Part shown: in pieces, positions 32,310 to 41,258 of the stretch | Layout of the letters: each line of letters starts with the position of its first letter | Numbering within the stretch: position 1 is the stretch's first letter | Source of the DNA: Nitrosopumilaceae archaeon | GTDB taxonomy: Archaea > Thermoproteota > Nitrososphaeria > Nitrososphaerales > Nitrosopumilaceae | Assembly (NCBI GenBank): GCA_030041535.1 | Contig: JASHNR010000036.1 | Location: forward strand, 1 to 59,436 | Length of the DNA stretch: 59,436 bases | Direction of reading: 5' to 3' | Translations under genes and position numbers: made by a program | The notes under the pieces: generated by a model | What the model saw: only the letters and a program-made list of their open reading frames with translations | What the model was told of the DNA's origin: nothing | Database searches by the model: none

Positions 32310-32582
32310 TTGAAGATACTCTCAGATGAAAGCGTAAAGCACATTCTACGATCTGCCACTTCTCCCAAAAGTGCCTATCAACTAAGTAAGGACTGTGACG
32401 TTTCCTTGACAACCATATATAGACAGGTTAAGAGACTAAGTGACAAAAAACTACTGCTAGTATCTGGCTCAATAGACAAAAGCGGTAAAAAACACTTTAC
32501 TTTCAAAAGTAAAAATAACGTGTATTGTAAGTGCGCTTGCTCCACCATAGACATATCGCCTTTTATTGAACTTAAGAAATGA
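32310..32582 (+). CDS. Winged-helix regulator (ArsR-like), start uncertain
   Basis: About 90 aa. The fold LLKILSDESVKHILRSATS, AYQLSKDCDVSLTTIYRQVKRL, then a wing (KLLLVSGSIDKSGKKHFTF) is an ArsR-like winged helix; three cysteines near the C-terminus (YCKCACS) may sense metal or redox. The frame stays open upstream (NTPQNNQKDGTIPEH) to a stop near 32247 but has no ATG, GTG or other TTG there; ATG 32251 is in another frame and stops at 32313. A TTG start at 32310 is the best guess; a sequencing or real frameshift close to the N-terminus is possible. A CGCTTAAATC box lies at about 32210-32219. Confidence 0.65.
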   Translation: MKILSDESVKHILRSATSPKSAYQLSKDCDVSLTTIYRQVKRLSDKKLLLVSGSIDKSGKKHFTFKSKNNVYCKCACSTIDISPFIELKK

Positions 32583-32676
32583 AGTAAATTTCCAACATCT
32601 TGTTGGATTCTGCAGACCTATTTCTCAAAATGACAGGGTAGTTTCTTATTAGGCAGATCTGTTTTGTAACTGCAAT

Positions 32677-33267
32677 TTGGCAAAATTATGGATTCTGCGT
32701 GGCCTGATAATTGTATCAATTGGAGCAGTCTTGCTTGTTGTGGGCTCTAACATCTTTGATAATTCATACGATATAGTTGAATCAATGATGAAGACAAAAC
32801 ATGACATAATTGAAGATAAGGAAGTATCACAGGGTCAGTCAATAAATTCGACAATTACTTGGGATGAATTGAGTGAACATACTGTACTTGTGGCTCATGT
32901 GATGCCTGTCTTGGGTTCAATAAAATTACAAGTAACAGAGCCCAATGGAGAAATATTTGAAAAGGAAAGCAACAATGGATTTGTGTACCATATCATAGAG
33001 AAAAGACCACAAGAACAAGGAAATTACTCCTTAAGCATACTAAATCTAGGCAACGCGCCAGTAAATGTCACTGTGGTATTAGGAGAAGATCCTTATCTTA
33101 GTGGAACATGTGATTCTGTTAATGGGATAAACTGTTATGTCATCCCTGCAGCAATTGGAATGGTCATAATAGGAATGATCACGTTGATAGTAGGTTCGCT
33201 AATAACTATAAATGATTTTAGGAAAAAAAGAAAACCAAGCACTGATTCAAATATTATCCAACATTGA
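32677..33267 (+). CDS. Membrane protein with two helices and beta-rich loop
   Basis: A 196-aa protein with a helix at residues 5-23 (LRGLIIVSIGAVLLVVGSNI), an extracytoplasmic domain of about 115 residues that looks like a beta-sandwich (HTVLVAHVMPVLGSIKLQV, QGNYSLSILNLGNAPVNVTV), a Cys pair (TCDSVNGINC) and a second helix (IPAAIGMVIIGMITLIVGSL). Start TTG 32677. The 3' end overlaps the NHL gene on the other strand by 14 bp. Confidence 0.55.
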   Translation: MAKLWILRGLIIVSIGAVLLVVGSNIFDNSYDIVESMMKTKHDIIEDKEVSQGQSINSTITWDELSEHTVLVAHVMPVLGSIKLQVTEPNGEIFEKESNNGFVYHIIEKRPQEQGNYSLSILNLGNAPVNVTVVLGEDPYLSGTCDSVNGINCYVIPAAIGMVIIGMITLIVGSLITINDFRKKRKPSTDSNIIQH

Positions 33268-34648
33268 TTATTCCATTGCTAATAAGATATTGGATTCCTT
33301 TCACAAAGCTGTCGTCTGATATCTGACCACTTGCCCACCATCCTGCTGAATTCTTTATCCATGACGGGATCTGCTGTGATTGACTAGTGCTAGAATTGGT
33401 AGATGGAACAACTATGATTCCCTCATTTATCATGTATTGAATTCCGCTTACAAATGTCTGGTCGCTAATAGTGTCTTCTGACCACCACTTGGCATTGTTT
33501 TTGACCCATGATGGAATCTGAGCGCTAGTGGCAGTTGTAGAAAATTCTAGCACTCTGTTGTTGTCAGTGTCTGCAACCCAAAGATTACCACTATTATCTA
33601 CTTTTACATCATATGGTTCAGCCAACAGGTTAGCCGCTGTACCGGAAATCATTTCAGCAAAATTTGTCTGACCTAAAACAAGAGACGCATTCATGCCATT
33701 GCTAAATGGTGGAGTATATTCCAAAACTCTGGCATTGTTCCCATCAGTAACCCACAAGTTTCCTGATTTGTCAAATATTATTCCGTATGGGGTATTCATG
33801 GAATCATCAGTAATGCCTGGAAGGTTTGTCGTAAAATTTTCTTGCCCAATTACCAATGTAGCAGATTGATCAGTAGAAAAGGGATAAGAAAACTCTAGTG
33901 CCCTGTTATTAAGACTGTCAGTCACCCATAGGTTGCCTTTTTCATCAAATGCAACAGCACTGGGTAAATTCAATCGATTTGCGGTTGTTCCATCTGAGTT
34001 GCTTGTAAGATCGGATTGTCCTATTACAAGTGATGCATTCATCTGATTTTTGAATGGTGGAACATATTCCAGTATTCTGTTATTATAATAATCTACGGCC
34101 CACAAGTTTCCTGATTTATCAAATGCAAGTCCATATGGTGCAGCAAGTGAACCTGCAGTTGTTGGATACACGCCTTTGTCAAAGCTTGGATATCCAATCA
34201 CCAGAGAGACTGTTTCGCCATTTGTAAAAGGTGTCTTGTATTCAACTATTCTATTGTTATTAGTATCAGCAACCCACATGTTTCCATCGCCATCAAATGC
34301 TAATCCATAGGGTTGGTCAAGACCAGTTGCGGACAATGCAGGACTAGTGGAAACAAAATCATCTTGCCCTAGTACAAGCGTTGCTTCTTCCCCGCTTGTA
34401 AACGGAGGAGTAAATTCTAGCAATCGATTGAATCCAGTATCAGCAATCCAAAGATTTCCAGATTTATCAAATGCTACACCGTCTGGAGAATACAAAACGT
34501 TTGATGTTGCATTATCATGGATTGTCCCTCCTGTATCAAAATCATCGTGCCCTATAACCAGAGTAGCATTCTGATCTGTTGTAAAGGCAAATGATTCAGT
34601 AGGAATAAAAAGCAAAAGAAGTAAAAAATATTTTAACATAAAATGCAT
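33254..34648 (-). CDS. Exported NHL-repeat beta-propeller protein with IPSWIKN modules
   Basis: A 464-aa exported protein. After a signal peptide (MLKYFLLLLLFIPTESFA) come six NHL repeats (repeat core: LDQPYGLAFDGDGNMWVADT and close variants) that would form a six-bladed propeller. The C-terminal 95 residues contain two IPSWIKN/WVKN modules (QIPSWVKNNAKWWSEDTISD and QIPSWIKNSAGWWASGQISD), the same module that precedes the Lon-type protease at 31130. The module may be a cell-surface binding or anchoring unit. Confidence 0.82.
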   Translation of the reverse strand: MHFMLKYFLLLLLFIPTESFAFTTDQNATLVIGHDDFDTGGTIHDNATSNVLYSPDGVAFDKSGNLWIADTGFNRLLEFTPPFTSGEEATLVLGQDDFVSTSPALSATGLDQPYGLAFDGDGNMWVADTNNNRIVEYKTPFTNGETVSLVIGYPSFDKGVYPTTAGSLAAPYGLAFDKSGNLWAVDYYNNRILEYVPPFKNQMNASLVIGQSDLTSNSDGTTANRLNLPSAVAFDEKGNLWVTDSLNNRALEFSYPFSTDQSATLVIGQENFTTNLPGITDDSMNTPYGIIFDKSGNLWVTDGNNARVLEYTPPFSNGMNASLVLGQTNFAEMISGTAANLLAEPYDVKVDNSGNLWVADTDNNRVLEFSTTATSAQIPSWVKNNAKWWSEDTISDQTFVSGIQYMINEGIIVVPSTNSSTSQSQQIPSWIKNSAGWWASGQISDDSFVKGIQYLISNGIINVG

Positions 34649-34786
34649 GCAACCAAGATAGGATAAAAAGTCTACTCAGTCTCAAATTACATGTAGTAAT
34701 AGAGTTATCTCTTTTTGCACCTAATTAGTTTTAAAACATGATACAATATAACAAATGAAAAATAGTATCAAATCTTATTTGTCTAT

Positions 34787-35449
34787 GTGCATTTTTGGGT
34801 AGGCTCTCTCTGCCATATTCAAGATAAGGGAAATGTATTTTTTCCTCCACGTGTTATTTCTATATCAGATATCATAACATTAGACGCAGATCTTGGAAAC
34901 AAAATACCTGACAAGTCATGGATGCTGTATCTACTGGAGTTGTTTAATAGACAAAACGTACCACTTGAGCTTAATCTTGTCTGTTCTTTTAATGACGACG
35001 GCAAGTTTCATGCAATATTTGGAGGAATAAATCAGTATGAATTCACTATGATACGACCAATAGTAGATCACTCCTACATGCGCCAGATAATTATGAATCC
35101 GACTTCCAAATCCATCATATACATTCTAAAGGACGTAACCGTAAACAAATCTGAGAAATTTAATTTCACCGTAGAAAACAGGTCGTTTATTTTCGAGGGT
35201 GCAAACCATTTTACTGGAATAGAATGGTGGAACAAGAGTGGAAATTTTCCTTATCCTATAAGATTTCATGTTGAAATCTCACAGCTTTTGTTTGGGCAGG
35301 GTGATGATCCCTCAGATCCACAATCAATATCGTACTATCCTTACAACAGGCTGATTCCAGACGGTGATGGAAGCATCAAAGAATATCCTGTTTCTTTTTC
35401 CAAACCTGAAATAAGAGACGGTTGTTTGTGCTATAGAATTATTTCATGA
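34787..35449 (+). CDS. Conserved-looking hypothetical protein
   Basis: A 220-aa protein that I do not recognise. No signal peptide or transmembrane helix is clear; the first 20 residues may not be coding, because the start is unclear (GTG 34787, and no near ATG). The middle part looks beta-rich and extracytoplasmic-like (FTVENRSFIFEGANHFTGIE), followed by an acidic C-terminal segment ending in CLCYRIIS. Position between two exported proteins suggests but does not prove a surface link. Confidence 0.5.
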   Translation: MHFWVGSLCHIQDKGNVFFPPRVISISDIITLDADLGNKIPDKSWMLYLLELFNRQNVPLELNLVCSFNDDGKFHAIFGGINQYEFTMIRPIVDHSYMRQIIMNPTSKSIIYILKDVTVNKSEKFNFTVENRSFIFEGANHFTGIEWWNKSGNFPYPIRFHVEISQLLFGQGDDPSDPQSISYYPYNRLIPDGDGSIKEYPVSFSKPEIRDGCLCYRIIS

Positions 35450-35532
35450 AACATATGATGTAAACCCAGCCTTAAAAAATAAAATCATCGTGCATCATAC
35501 TTCTTATAGTAGATGCTAGAAATTCTTTTAAA

Positions 35533-36258
35533 TTGAGATTAGTTTTTTGCTCTATTCTGTTAGGCTTTACCATAATTTTCTTAATGACAAATCACGCATG
35601 GGCCGAAGGAAACGCTACCCAGAGTTTGTTACCTCCCATGTTTAATCCTGAAAACATTCAAACCAATACATATAATGATCCTACATACAACTTTTCCATT
35701 TTGCCTCCAAATGGGTGGATTCCAGTACCACAGACCAATCAGTCAGATTCAGCATTGGCAGTGTTTGAAGATGAGAATCAAAACAGTACAGCCAACTTTG
35801 CAATTTACTTTTATCAAGGTAAGCCCATACCTGACAAGGTATTCTCACTCCCAGATGATCAAATTCTAGATCTTGCCATTGCAAAGCTGTTTGATACCTC
35901 AAAATATGTTGTGTATCAAAAAAATATTCAGAGGTTTTCTGACGGCTTTGTGATTCAAGCAATTGTTGCAGAGAATCAAACGGCCTCAGGGAATCAAACT
36001 ACGCAGAACAGCCCAATCACCGAAGAATTTTCCTTTTGGTTAAAGGATGGTAGGCAGTATTTCCTTGTTATGGTCTCGTCACCAAATGGTTTTAATCAAA
36101 ATGCAGCAGATTTTGAGAGATCCGTGTACACATTTTATGTAGGACCACAGCCTGCTGTGCCAGAGTTTGGACCTGTTGTGGCATCAGTTCTTATTCTCTC
36201 CATGGTTTCTATCATAATTATTTCAGCAAAGGCAAAATTGAAATTTTCACTAAAGTGA
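35533..36258 (+). CDS. Exported PEFG-CTERM protein with PsbP-like domain
   Basis: A 241-aa exported protein. A signal peptide (LVFCSILLGFTIIFLMTNHAWA) is followed by one domain of the PsbP/MOG1 type (TYNDPTYNFSILPPNGWIPV, then ALAVFEDENQNSTANFAIYF) and an anchor VPEFGPVVASVLILSMVSII with a basic tail. PsbP-like domains in archaea have no known function. The region before the TTG 35533 start is AT-rich. One of five PEF(G)-anchored proteins in the window. Confidence 0.78.
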   Translation: MRLVFCSILLGFTIIFLMTNHAWAEGNATQSLLPPMFNPENIQTNTYNDPTYNFSILPPNGWIPVPQTNQSDSALAVFEDENQNSTANFAIYFYQGKPIPDKVFSLPDDQILDLAIAKLFDTSKYVVYQKNIQRFSDGFVIQAIVAENQTASGNQTTQNSPITEEFSFWLKDGRQYFLVMVSSPNGFNQNAADFERSVYTFYVGPQPAVPEFGPVVASVLILSMVSIIIISAKAKLKFSLK

Positions 36259-36349
36259 GTTGGAAATATAGATTGCAAATAGTTGCAACTTAATGCTATT
36301 CTCTTAATAATATATTATCAGCACAGCTCATAGAGACTGTAGGCTAAAG

Positions 36350-36961
36350 TTAGATATTCCAACCCCATCCTTCTAACTTACCTGCAGTTTCTTGGATATT
36401 GCAGCGATTTATCGTCTTATCAGTATGTGAAACATTCTTGTGTGATTTTATGAATTTTGCCAGATGTGCAGCGCCAATAAATGGCCACGCTGTTGCCATG
36501 CACATGAAAACTAGCCAAACCCAAGAGCTGGCATTAAAACTATTTGCCAACATGTTTAGTGGAAATAGATATTGTCCTATGTTGGAAGGCAAGTATGGTC
36601 CAAGAAAAGACATTGTATAACTCTGAAATACGTGCCAGCCCACAAATACAGTAGCAAAGAAAAAGATTGCTTTCTTACCGACATATCTCTCAAACCCTCT
36701 TTTCTCAAGACTCGAAAGTCTCTCATTGAGTACCCGGATCTCTCCATGCAGTGCATCTATCACGTTTTCCATGTGCTTTTGTAGAGATTCAGCATTTTGT
36801 GCGCCTAGGTACAAGGGAATGATACTTTCCAAATATTTTTGATCCGATATGGGCAAAGCTTTGCCTTTTGTTAAGAGTTCGAGAATGTATTCTAATCTTA
36901 GACGGTCTCCCTTACCAAGAATGATGATCTGTTGAACAGAATTTACCAAGTTATCAGACAA
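36350..36961 (-). CDS. Membrane protein of unknown function
   Basis: A 203-aa protein. The first half is helical and cytoplasmic (LVNSVQQIIILGKGDRLRLE ... MENVIDALHGEIRVLNERLS, a coiled-coil candidate). Two or three hydrophobic helices follow (AIFFFATVFVGWHVFQSY, FNASSWVWLVFMCMATAWPF). Start is TTG 36961. The gene precedes the small protein at 37004 on the same strand by about 40 bp in reverse order, so they may be co-transcribed. Confidence 0.5.
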   Translation of the reverse strand: MSDNLVNSVQQIIILGKGDRLRLEYILELLTKGKALPISDQKYLESIIPLYLGAQNAESLQKHMENVIDALHGEIRVLNERLSSLEKRGFERYVGKKAIFFFATVFVGWHVFQSYTMSFLGPYLPSNIGQYLFPLNMLANSFNASSWVWLVFMCMATAWPFIGAAHLAKFIKSHKNVSHTDKTINRCNIQETAGKLEGWGWNI

Positions 36962-37003
36962 TAAATGTGGGTATTCAATCCCAGATAAAAGCGATAGGAT
37001 ATG

Positions 37004-37147
37004 TCACAAAGACTTGAATTTCTTAATTGCCTCTCGTGCTAATGTCTCTTGGGCATACTTTGATATTTTGGTTGGATCATCAGAGACCAAGGCATTGTTG
37101 TATTCATCCGCTGTGGTTGACTTTATTTTCTTTTTTTCTTCTACCAT
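37004..37147 (-). CDS. Small charged hypothetical protein
   Basis: A 47-aa frame from ATG 37147 to TGA 37004: MVEEKKKIKSTTADEYNNAL then a helix (KYAQETLAREAIKKFKSL). A stop in frame just upstream fixes the start. The composition is clearly protein-like. It lies between the degenerate HD protein (stop 37206) and the 203-aa membrane protein, all on the reverse strand. Function unknown. Confidence 0.55.
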   Translation of the reverse strand: MVEEKKKIKSTTADEYNNALVSDDPTKISKYAQETLAREAIKKFKSL

Positions 37148-37205
37148 TGTAATGTGCTATGGGGCATTCATTGATATCTCTTCTGATGTCAGACAAGTCT
37201 TCTAA

Positions 37206-37754
37206 TCACAACACAATTGGTCTTTGACCATATGTTGAAATTACTTCATTTATGCCATTTACGATATTTTCAATCTCTGGATACTGGGTTTTATTATTGG
37301 ATAGTTCCAACTTTATTATATTGAGATAGTATAGATTCTTTTTAACCTGCTTTGCTTTTTTGGTCTTTGACCATGTGACATTTTTCAAATCTTTAAGATT
37401 TGCTGAAATATCACAAAGCTTGATTAGCTTCGCTTCAATGGGAGATTCCTTTAATTGCTTGACATGCTGCTTTTCTATCTGATCCCTTGGAAGGTTTTTG
37501 TCTTTGTGTGATGCAAGAACCAGAACCGCTATCCTGCTACCAAATCTTTTATCAATTTCATCAAATGTCGTGTTGGTTTCTTCCATGATGCCATATAGCC
37601 ATGCTGCTGCAAGGACTTCTTGGTCTAGTATCCCAAGATTTTTCAGCCTATTTACCATTCCTTTCAAATGATCCAAGTAAGAAGTACTGTCATTTCTTGT
37701 CCTGCCTGCATGTCTTTCCTTGGCAAATAACTCGGCAGACTCTATTATTTGCAT
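37206..37754 (-). CDS. Degenerate HD-domain (RelA/SpoT hydrolase-like) protein
   Basis: A 182-aa protein with the fold of the small alarmone hydrolases: AELFAKERHAGRTRNDSTSYLDHLKGMV aligns with the first metal ligand region, but the diagnostic His-Asp is replaced (AAWLYGIMEETN instead of HDxxED), while Asp remains in KLCDISANLKDL. Without the HD pair, metal-dependent hydrolysis is unlikely. It may be a regulator or a binder. Compare the intact paralogue at 25388-26089. It overlaps the upstream coiled-coil gene by 1 bp. Confidence 0.65.
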   Translation of the reverse strand: MQIIESAELFAKERHAGRTRNDSTSYLDHLKGMVNRLKNLGILDQEVLAAAWLYGIMEETNTTFDEIDKRFGSRIAVLVLASHKDKNLPRDQIEKQHVKQLKESPIEAKLIKLCDISANLKDLKNVTWSKTKKAKQVKKNLYYLNIIKLELSNNKTQYPEIENIVNGINEVISTYGQRPIVL

Positions 37755-38071
37755 TATTCATCTATTTTTTCTAGTTCTCGGCAGAGGCTCTTGTAATTTT
37801 CAATTAAATCATTGAAGGAGGAAAATATGGTAGTAATATTTTTTTGTGCAAGCTCAAAACGCATAGTTTTTTCTACAAGGTAGGAAGAATCTCTTGGGTC
37901 TAGACTAGTTTCTTCCCAAATGCTTTCGCACTCGGTCATCAATCTTTGTAGACGGTTCTCATTCTGACTTATTTTTTCCTTTAATTTTTTTATCAGAACT
38001 GGATTAGACAAGTCTTTCATTACTAGAAGGTAAAAAAGCACTATAATAACTTGAATTAAAAATTGACGCAA
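37754..38071 (-). CDS. Small coiled-coil protein in operon with the HD-like protein
   Basis: About 105 aa; a later start at ATG 38020 (MKDLSNPVLI) gives 88 aa and would remove a short hydrophobic run at the N-terminus. The rest is helical with heptad character (KLKEKISQNENRLQRLMTE, then FNDLIENYKSLCRELEKI). It overlaps the degenerate HD gene by one base (TAATG), so the two are translationally coupled. Unknown function. Confidence 0.55.
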   Translation of the reverse strand: MRQFLIQVIIVLFYLLVMKDLSNPVLIKKLKEKISQNENRLQRLMTECESIWEETSLDPRDSSYLVEKTMRFELAQKNITTIFSSFNDLIENYKSLCRELEKIDE

Positions 38072-38226
38072 GCATTCAGATCAAGTCCTTGGTCTAGTTT
38101 TACTAGTCGTTGCTATGACTGGCAAAACTGAGTATATGAGTCAAAACAACAGACTCTTGATTCTAGAACAATCTGAGAGGCCAAATTACTCGCAAAGGAA
38201 AAATACAAGTCATTGTCAAACCTCTT

Positions 38227-38730
38227 GTGCACTGGAAACTATATTTGATTTTGGCTGTATTTGTGATCTCTTTGGCAGGTGCACCGTCTTTTGCACAATC
38301 AACTAATATCTATGTCATAAAGAATCCTGCAGGTGGGCAACCTTACAACATTAACTACACGATAACAGGGGCAACGATAAACGATATGCTGATTAGCACT
38401 CATGAAACATCGCTTGTAATTTCACTAAATTCTACAAGCGATGGAAATTTGATTATAGATCTGCCTAGAACTCTAATTGACGCAAAGGTTGGTGCAAACG
38501 ATGATCAGTTCATTGTTCTTGTGGATGATACTTATACTGACTTTCATGAAACCAAAACAGGCACTGATAGAACTCTCTCAATCGCATTCACTAATGGCAC
38601 TGAAAGAATTGAAATAATAGGAACACAAGTTCTTCCAGAGTTTGGTTCTCTGTCATTTGCTATTCTTGCTGTCTCAATTTTATCAATAATTGTAATTTCT
38701 TCAAAGACCAAGTTCAAGTTTGGTTTGTAG
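38227..38730 (+). CDS. Exported PEFG-CTERM protein, paralogue of 11946
   Basis: A 167-aa exported protein: signal peptide (LYLILAVFVISLAGAPSFAQ), one beta domain, and the anchor LPEFGSLSFAILAVSILSII then a basic tail. The domain is homologous to the second domain of the protein at 11946-12869; both share INYTITG/ISYTITNG, a LPRTLIDAK/MPRALIDAK block and TERIEIIGT/TQQIEIIGT. Start is GTG 38227. Confidence 0.78.
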   Translation: MHWKLYLILAVFVISLAGAPSFAQSTNIYVIKNPAGGQPYNINYTITGATINDMLISTHETSLVISLNSTSDGNLIIDLPRTLIDAKVGANDDQFIVLVDDTYTDFHETKTGTDRTLSIAFTNGTERIEIIGTQVLPEFGSLSFAILAVSILSIIVISSKTKFKFGL

Positions 38731-38757
38731 GCTGGTGTATTGTGAGAACCTCTTAAT

Positions 38758-39012
38758 TCAGCTAAAACCTGCTCCAAACTCATCTCCATGCTGGAGAGGA
38801 TCTATGGAATCTGATTTTTTCAGTTTTAGATACAAAAATGCTTCGTTAACTAATTGAATGACAGGTTCGCCATCCATGTGAAAATGTTTTTTCACAAAAT
38901 CATAATATTTTTGAAGTTTCATGGGATCTTGCTCATCAAGAGACATGTTATCCTCCGTAATCATCAATGAAATTTTCTCAATTTGGGAATTATACTCTGA
39001 TTCACTCAACAC
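38758..39012 (-). CDS. Small hypothetical protein
   Basis: An 84-aa protein starting with GTG 39012. It is acidic and helical (YNSQIEKISLMITEDNMSLD, then PMKLQKYYDFVKKHFHMDGE), and ends GDEFGAGFS. No motif recognised. Convergent with the PEFG protein at 38227. Confidence 0.45.
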   Translation of the reverse strand: MLSESEYNSQIEKISLMITEDNMSLDEQDPMKLQKYYDFVKKHFHMDGEPVIQLVNEAFLYLKLKKSDSIDPLQHGDEFGAGFS

Positions 39013-39117
39013 AATCTAAAAGTTAGTCTATCTTTTAAGTGATTAGAACGAATGATTCTCTCAATCAAATGCCGAGTTTTGGCAAATCTCTGATGTGTTT
39101 CTAATATATGGTGGCAC

Positions 39118-39228
39118 TCATTTGTCTTTTGAATTGTCCTCTTCGAATTCATCATCTAGGTATTCTGTGTCTTTTTCGTTATCTTCTGGTTCCTCGTCAA
39201 GAAATTCATCGCTTTGTTTGTTAACCAT
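39118..39228 (-). CDS. Very small acidic protein
   Basis: A 36-aa frame (ATG 39228 to TGA): MVNKQSDEFLDEEPEDNE then YLDDEFEEDNSKDK. About half the residues are D or E, so it would be disordered and very acidic. The composition supports coding, but a frame of this size needs confirmation. Possibly a small acidic regulator or mimic of nucleic acid. Confidence 0.4.
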   Translation of the reverse strand: MVNKQSDEFLDEEPEDNEKDTEYLDDEFEEDNSKDK

Positions 39229-39351
39229 GTACTAAAATTATCAACATAATACATGAATATTGCGTAAGATAAAAAGTACAAAATAATTATCTTGTCTGTA
39301 ATTGGTTTATTTTGAATTAGTATGTGTTTACTGTTAGTATCTGATCTTGAT

Positions 39352-39696
39352 CTATTTTTGCATGTATTCTTGTAGAAAAACTGCGTTATTGTACTCTTTA
39401 TCTTTTGCAGAATAGAGAAATGTCACCGTTTTCTTTTCTTTTTCAAGCGACCGGATCTTTGAAACCATGTCTTTTTTCTCCTTGAGTTCTTCACGATATC
39501 TCTTCTTGAACTCGATCCATTTTTTTGGATCGTGGGAAAACCATTTTCTGAGATCACTGCTAGGTGCTATATCCTTTAACCATGTATCTATCTGCGCAGA
39601 TTCTTTTGATAATCCGCGCGGCCATAATCTGTCAATGAGAATTCTAAAACCGTCTTCTTTGGATGAGGATTCGTAAACTCTTTTTATTTTTATCAA
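39352..39696 (-). CDS. DUF488 family protein
   Basis: A 114-aa protein with the DUF488 pattern: [67 protein letters not shown]. The family is widespread; its function is not settled. It stands 18 bp after the alpha/beta hydrolase stop in reverse order, so it may be part of that unit. Confidence 0.85.
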   Translation of the reverse strand: MIKIKRVYESSSKEDGFRILIDRLWPRGLSKESAQIDTWLKDIAPSSDLRKWFSHDPKKWIEFKKRYREELKEKKDMVSKIRSLEKEKKTVTFLYSAKDKEYNNAVFLQEYMQK

Positions 39697-39714
39697 GAGG
39701 AATCCATGACTCCT

Positions 39715-40518
39715 TTACCTAGATAAAAAGTCAAGCACTATTTTTGAAAACTCATCAGGTTTTTCTTCGTAAGGTGTATGCCCACATCCGTTCATAACTA
39801 CAAAATCGCAACTTGAAATCGAGCTCACAAACCCTTTGGAATATTCTATTGGAATCATCTTGTCCTCCTTTCCCCATATGAGAAGCGTAGGTACTTTGAT
39901 TAGCTTTAGTTTCTCTGTTATGACAGGAGAATTTTTCATCCCTAAAAGTGTGGAAAGAAACACCATCTTGGAATTGGGTCTAGTCATACTAGAAATGAAG
40001 TTCTCAACTGACTGGGGACGTATCTCTTTATTTTCTCCCATCATCATTTGATATGCTATTTTTACAGATTCATGATTTGGATATAGTGCGGCCATAGTAT
40101 ATGCATCAAGAACAGGAGTATGACTTTTCATTATCCCAGCTGGTGCCACCATGACTATTTTTCTAATCACAGGATTTTGTGTAGCTGCACATTCTGCCAC
40201 TATCTCACCTCCAAGAGATGTGCCGACCATAACTGTCTTCTGCAATGACAATGTTTCTAGGAAACCAAGTACGGAATCTCTGAAGAACTCTGGTGTGTAA
40301 TCTATCTGTGGTTTATCACTCTGACCGTATCCGATCAAATCAAGTGCAATCACTCTGTATTTTTTACTCAGAAATGGAACTACAGGTAACCATCTCTCTG
40401 CTATTCCTCCTAAGCCATGAAGTAAAATTATGGTATTTTCCGAGTCTCCTTCTTCAATATACCTTATCTTATTTCCGTTGACTGTGATATATTTTTCTTG
40501 CATATATAATTTGGTCAA
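39715..40518 (-). CDS. Alpha/beta hydrolase, copy 1 of PHA island
   Basis: A 267-aa alpha/beta hydrolase. Oxyanion region LLHGLGG, nucleophile Ser101 in GTSLGG, acid Asp219 (WGKEDKMIP) and His247 (CGHTPYEEKP). It is paralogous to the hydrolase at 43815-44612, which suggests one duplicated gene around the PHA synthase block. Possible roles are PHA oligomer or ester hydrolysis; the substrate is not visible. Start is ATG 40518. Confidence 0.82.
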   Translation of the reverse strand: MTKLYMQEKYITVNGNKIRYIEEGDSENTIILLHGLGGIAERWLPVVPFLSKKYRVIALDLIGYGQSDKPQIDYTPEFFRDSVLGFLETLSLQKTVMVGTSLGGEIVAECAATQNPVIRKIVMVAPAGIMKSHTPVLDAYTMAALYPNHESVKIAYQMMMGENKEIRPQSVENFISSMTRPNSKMVFLSTLLGMKNSPVITEKLKLIKVPTLLIWGKEDKMIPIEYSKGFVSSISSCDFVVMNGCGHTPYEEKPDEFSKIVLDFLSR

Positions 40519-40619
40519 TTCTATCGTGACATAAGTTTTTGTCGAGCTATATTATTTACCAATTTTGGCAATTTATTGAATCTAACTACAACTAAAGGCA
40601 TTGCTCTGAGAAAAAGAAC

Positions 40620-41126
40620 CTAGTGATTTGAAATTTTCTGAAAAGGAGAGTTGAGAGACATGGAAAGCATCCTAGAGTAATAATCAAGTGTAAGACGTAT
40701 GTATTCATCAAGTGTTTTAATGGCTGATATCTGAGTTTGTAGATATGTCTTTTGTACATTGTTAGCCATTTCAATTTGAACAATTGTTGATCTGGTCGCC
40801 GTCTTGGTATATGTGTCAAAGGACTGCAGAGCTTTCTGGTCAATTCCCATCTTGGACAAAATTTCGTTTTCTGCTATATAACATGCTCCAAAAAGATCTT
40901 GTAATGAATGTAGGTATTCTGTGTAAAAATCAGAATACATCTGCATGTTTATGGGTAAAAGTGATTCTATCTTCTCAATTACATTAGTGGCATTAGTGTG
41001 TATAATATCACAAACAGAAATAGTTGGCTTGTTCTCAACAGTATTAGGCTTTGTAGGCTGTGGTCTCTTTTGCGCCATCACATTGCTATAGTGCAAGGTA
41101 TCTTTTAATGATTTGTGGGTGAACAT
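40620..41126 (-). CDS. Phasin-like helical protein
   Basis: About 168 aa; ATG 41078 (MAQKRPQPTKP) may be the true start (152 aa). It is all helical and amphipathic, with repeated blocks such as MYSDFYTEYLHSLQDLFGA and ETYTKTATRSTIVQIEMANN-like stretches, the pattern of phasins that coat PHA granules. It is divergent from phaE with 165 bp between them. The phasin call rests on helix pattern and neighbourhood, not on a recognised motif. Confidence 0.55.
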   Translation of the reverse strand: MFTHKSLKDTLHYSNVMAQKRPQPTKPNTVENKPTISVCDIIHTNATNVIEKIESLLPINMQMYSDFYTEYLHSLQDLFGACYIAENEILSKMGIDQKALQSFDTYTKTATRSTIVQIEMANNVQKTYLQTQISAIKTLDEYIRLTLDYYSRMLSMSLNSPFQKISNH

Positions 41127-41258
41127 GTTAAGATTTGAACTGAGATAAAACCACTCCTTTCGAATATCAATACTACGGCTATTCCTTAACTTTGTTAATC
41201 GTTATTTAATATCTGTGAGACATTCTGTGATCTTTATCTCAATACAAAGTAGCAATCT

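Noticed and set aside
36399-37205. Several forward frames of 63-73 codons at 36399-37205
   Set aside because: All are antisense to the membrane protein at 36350 and the small charged protein at 37004 and lack motifs.
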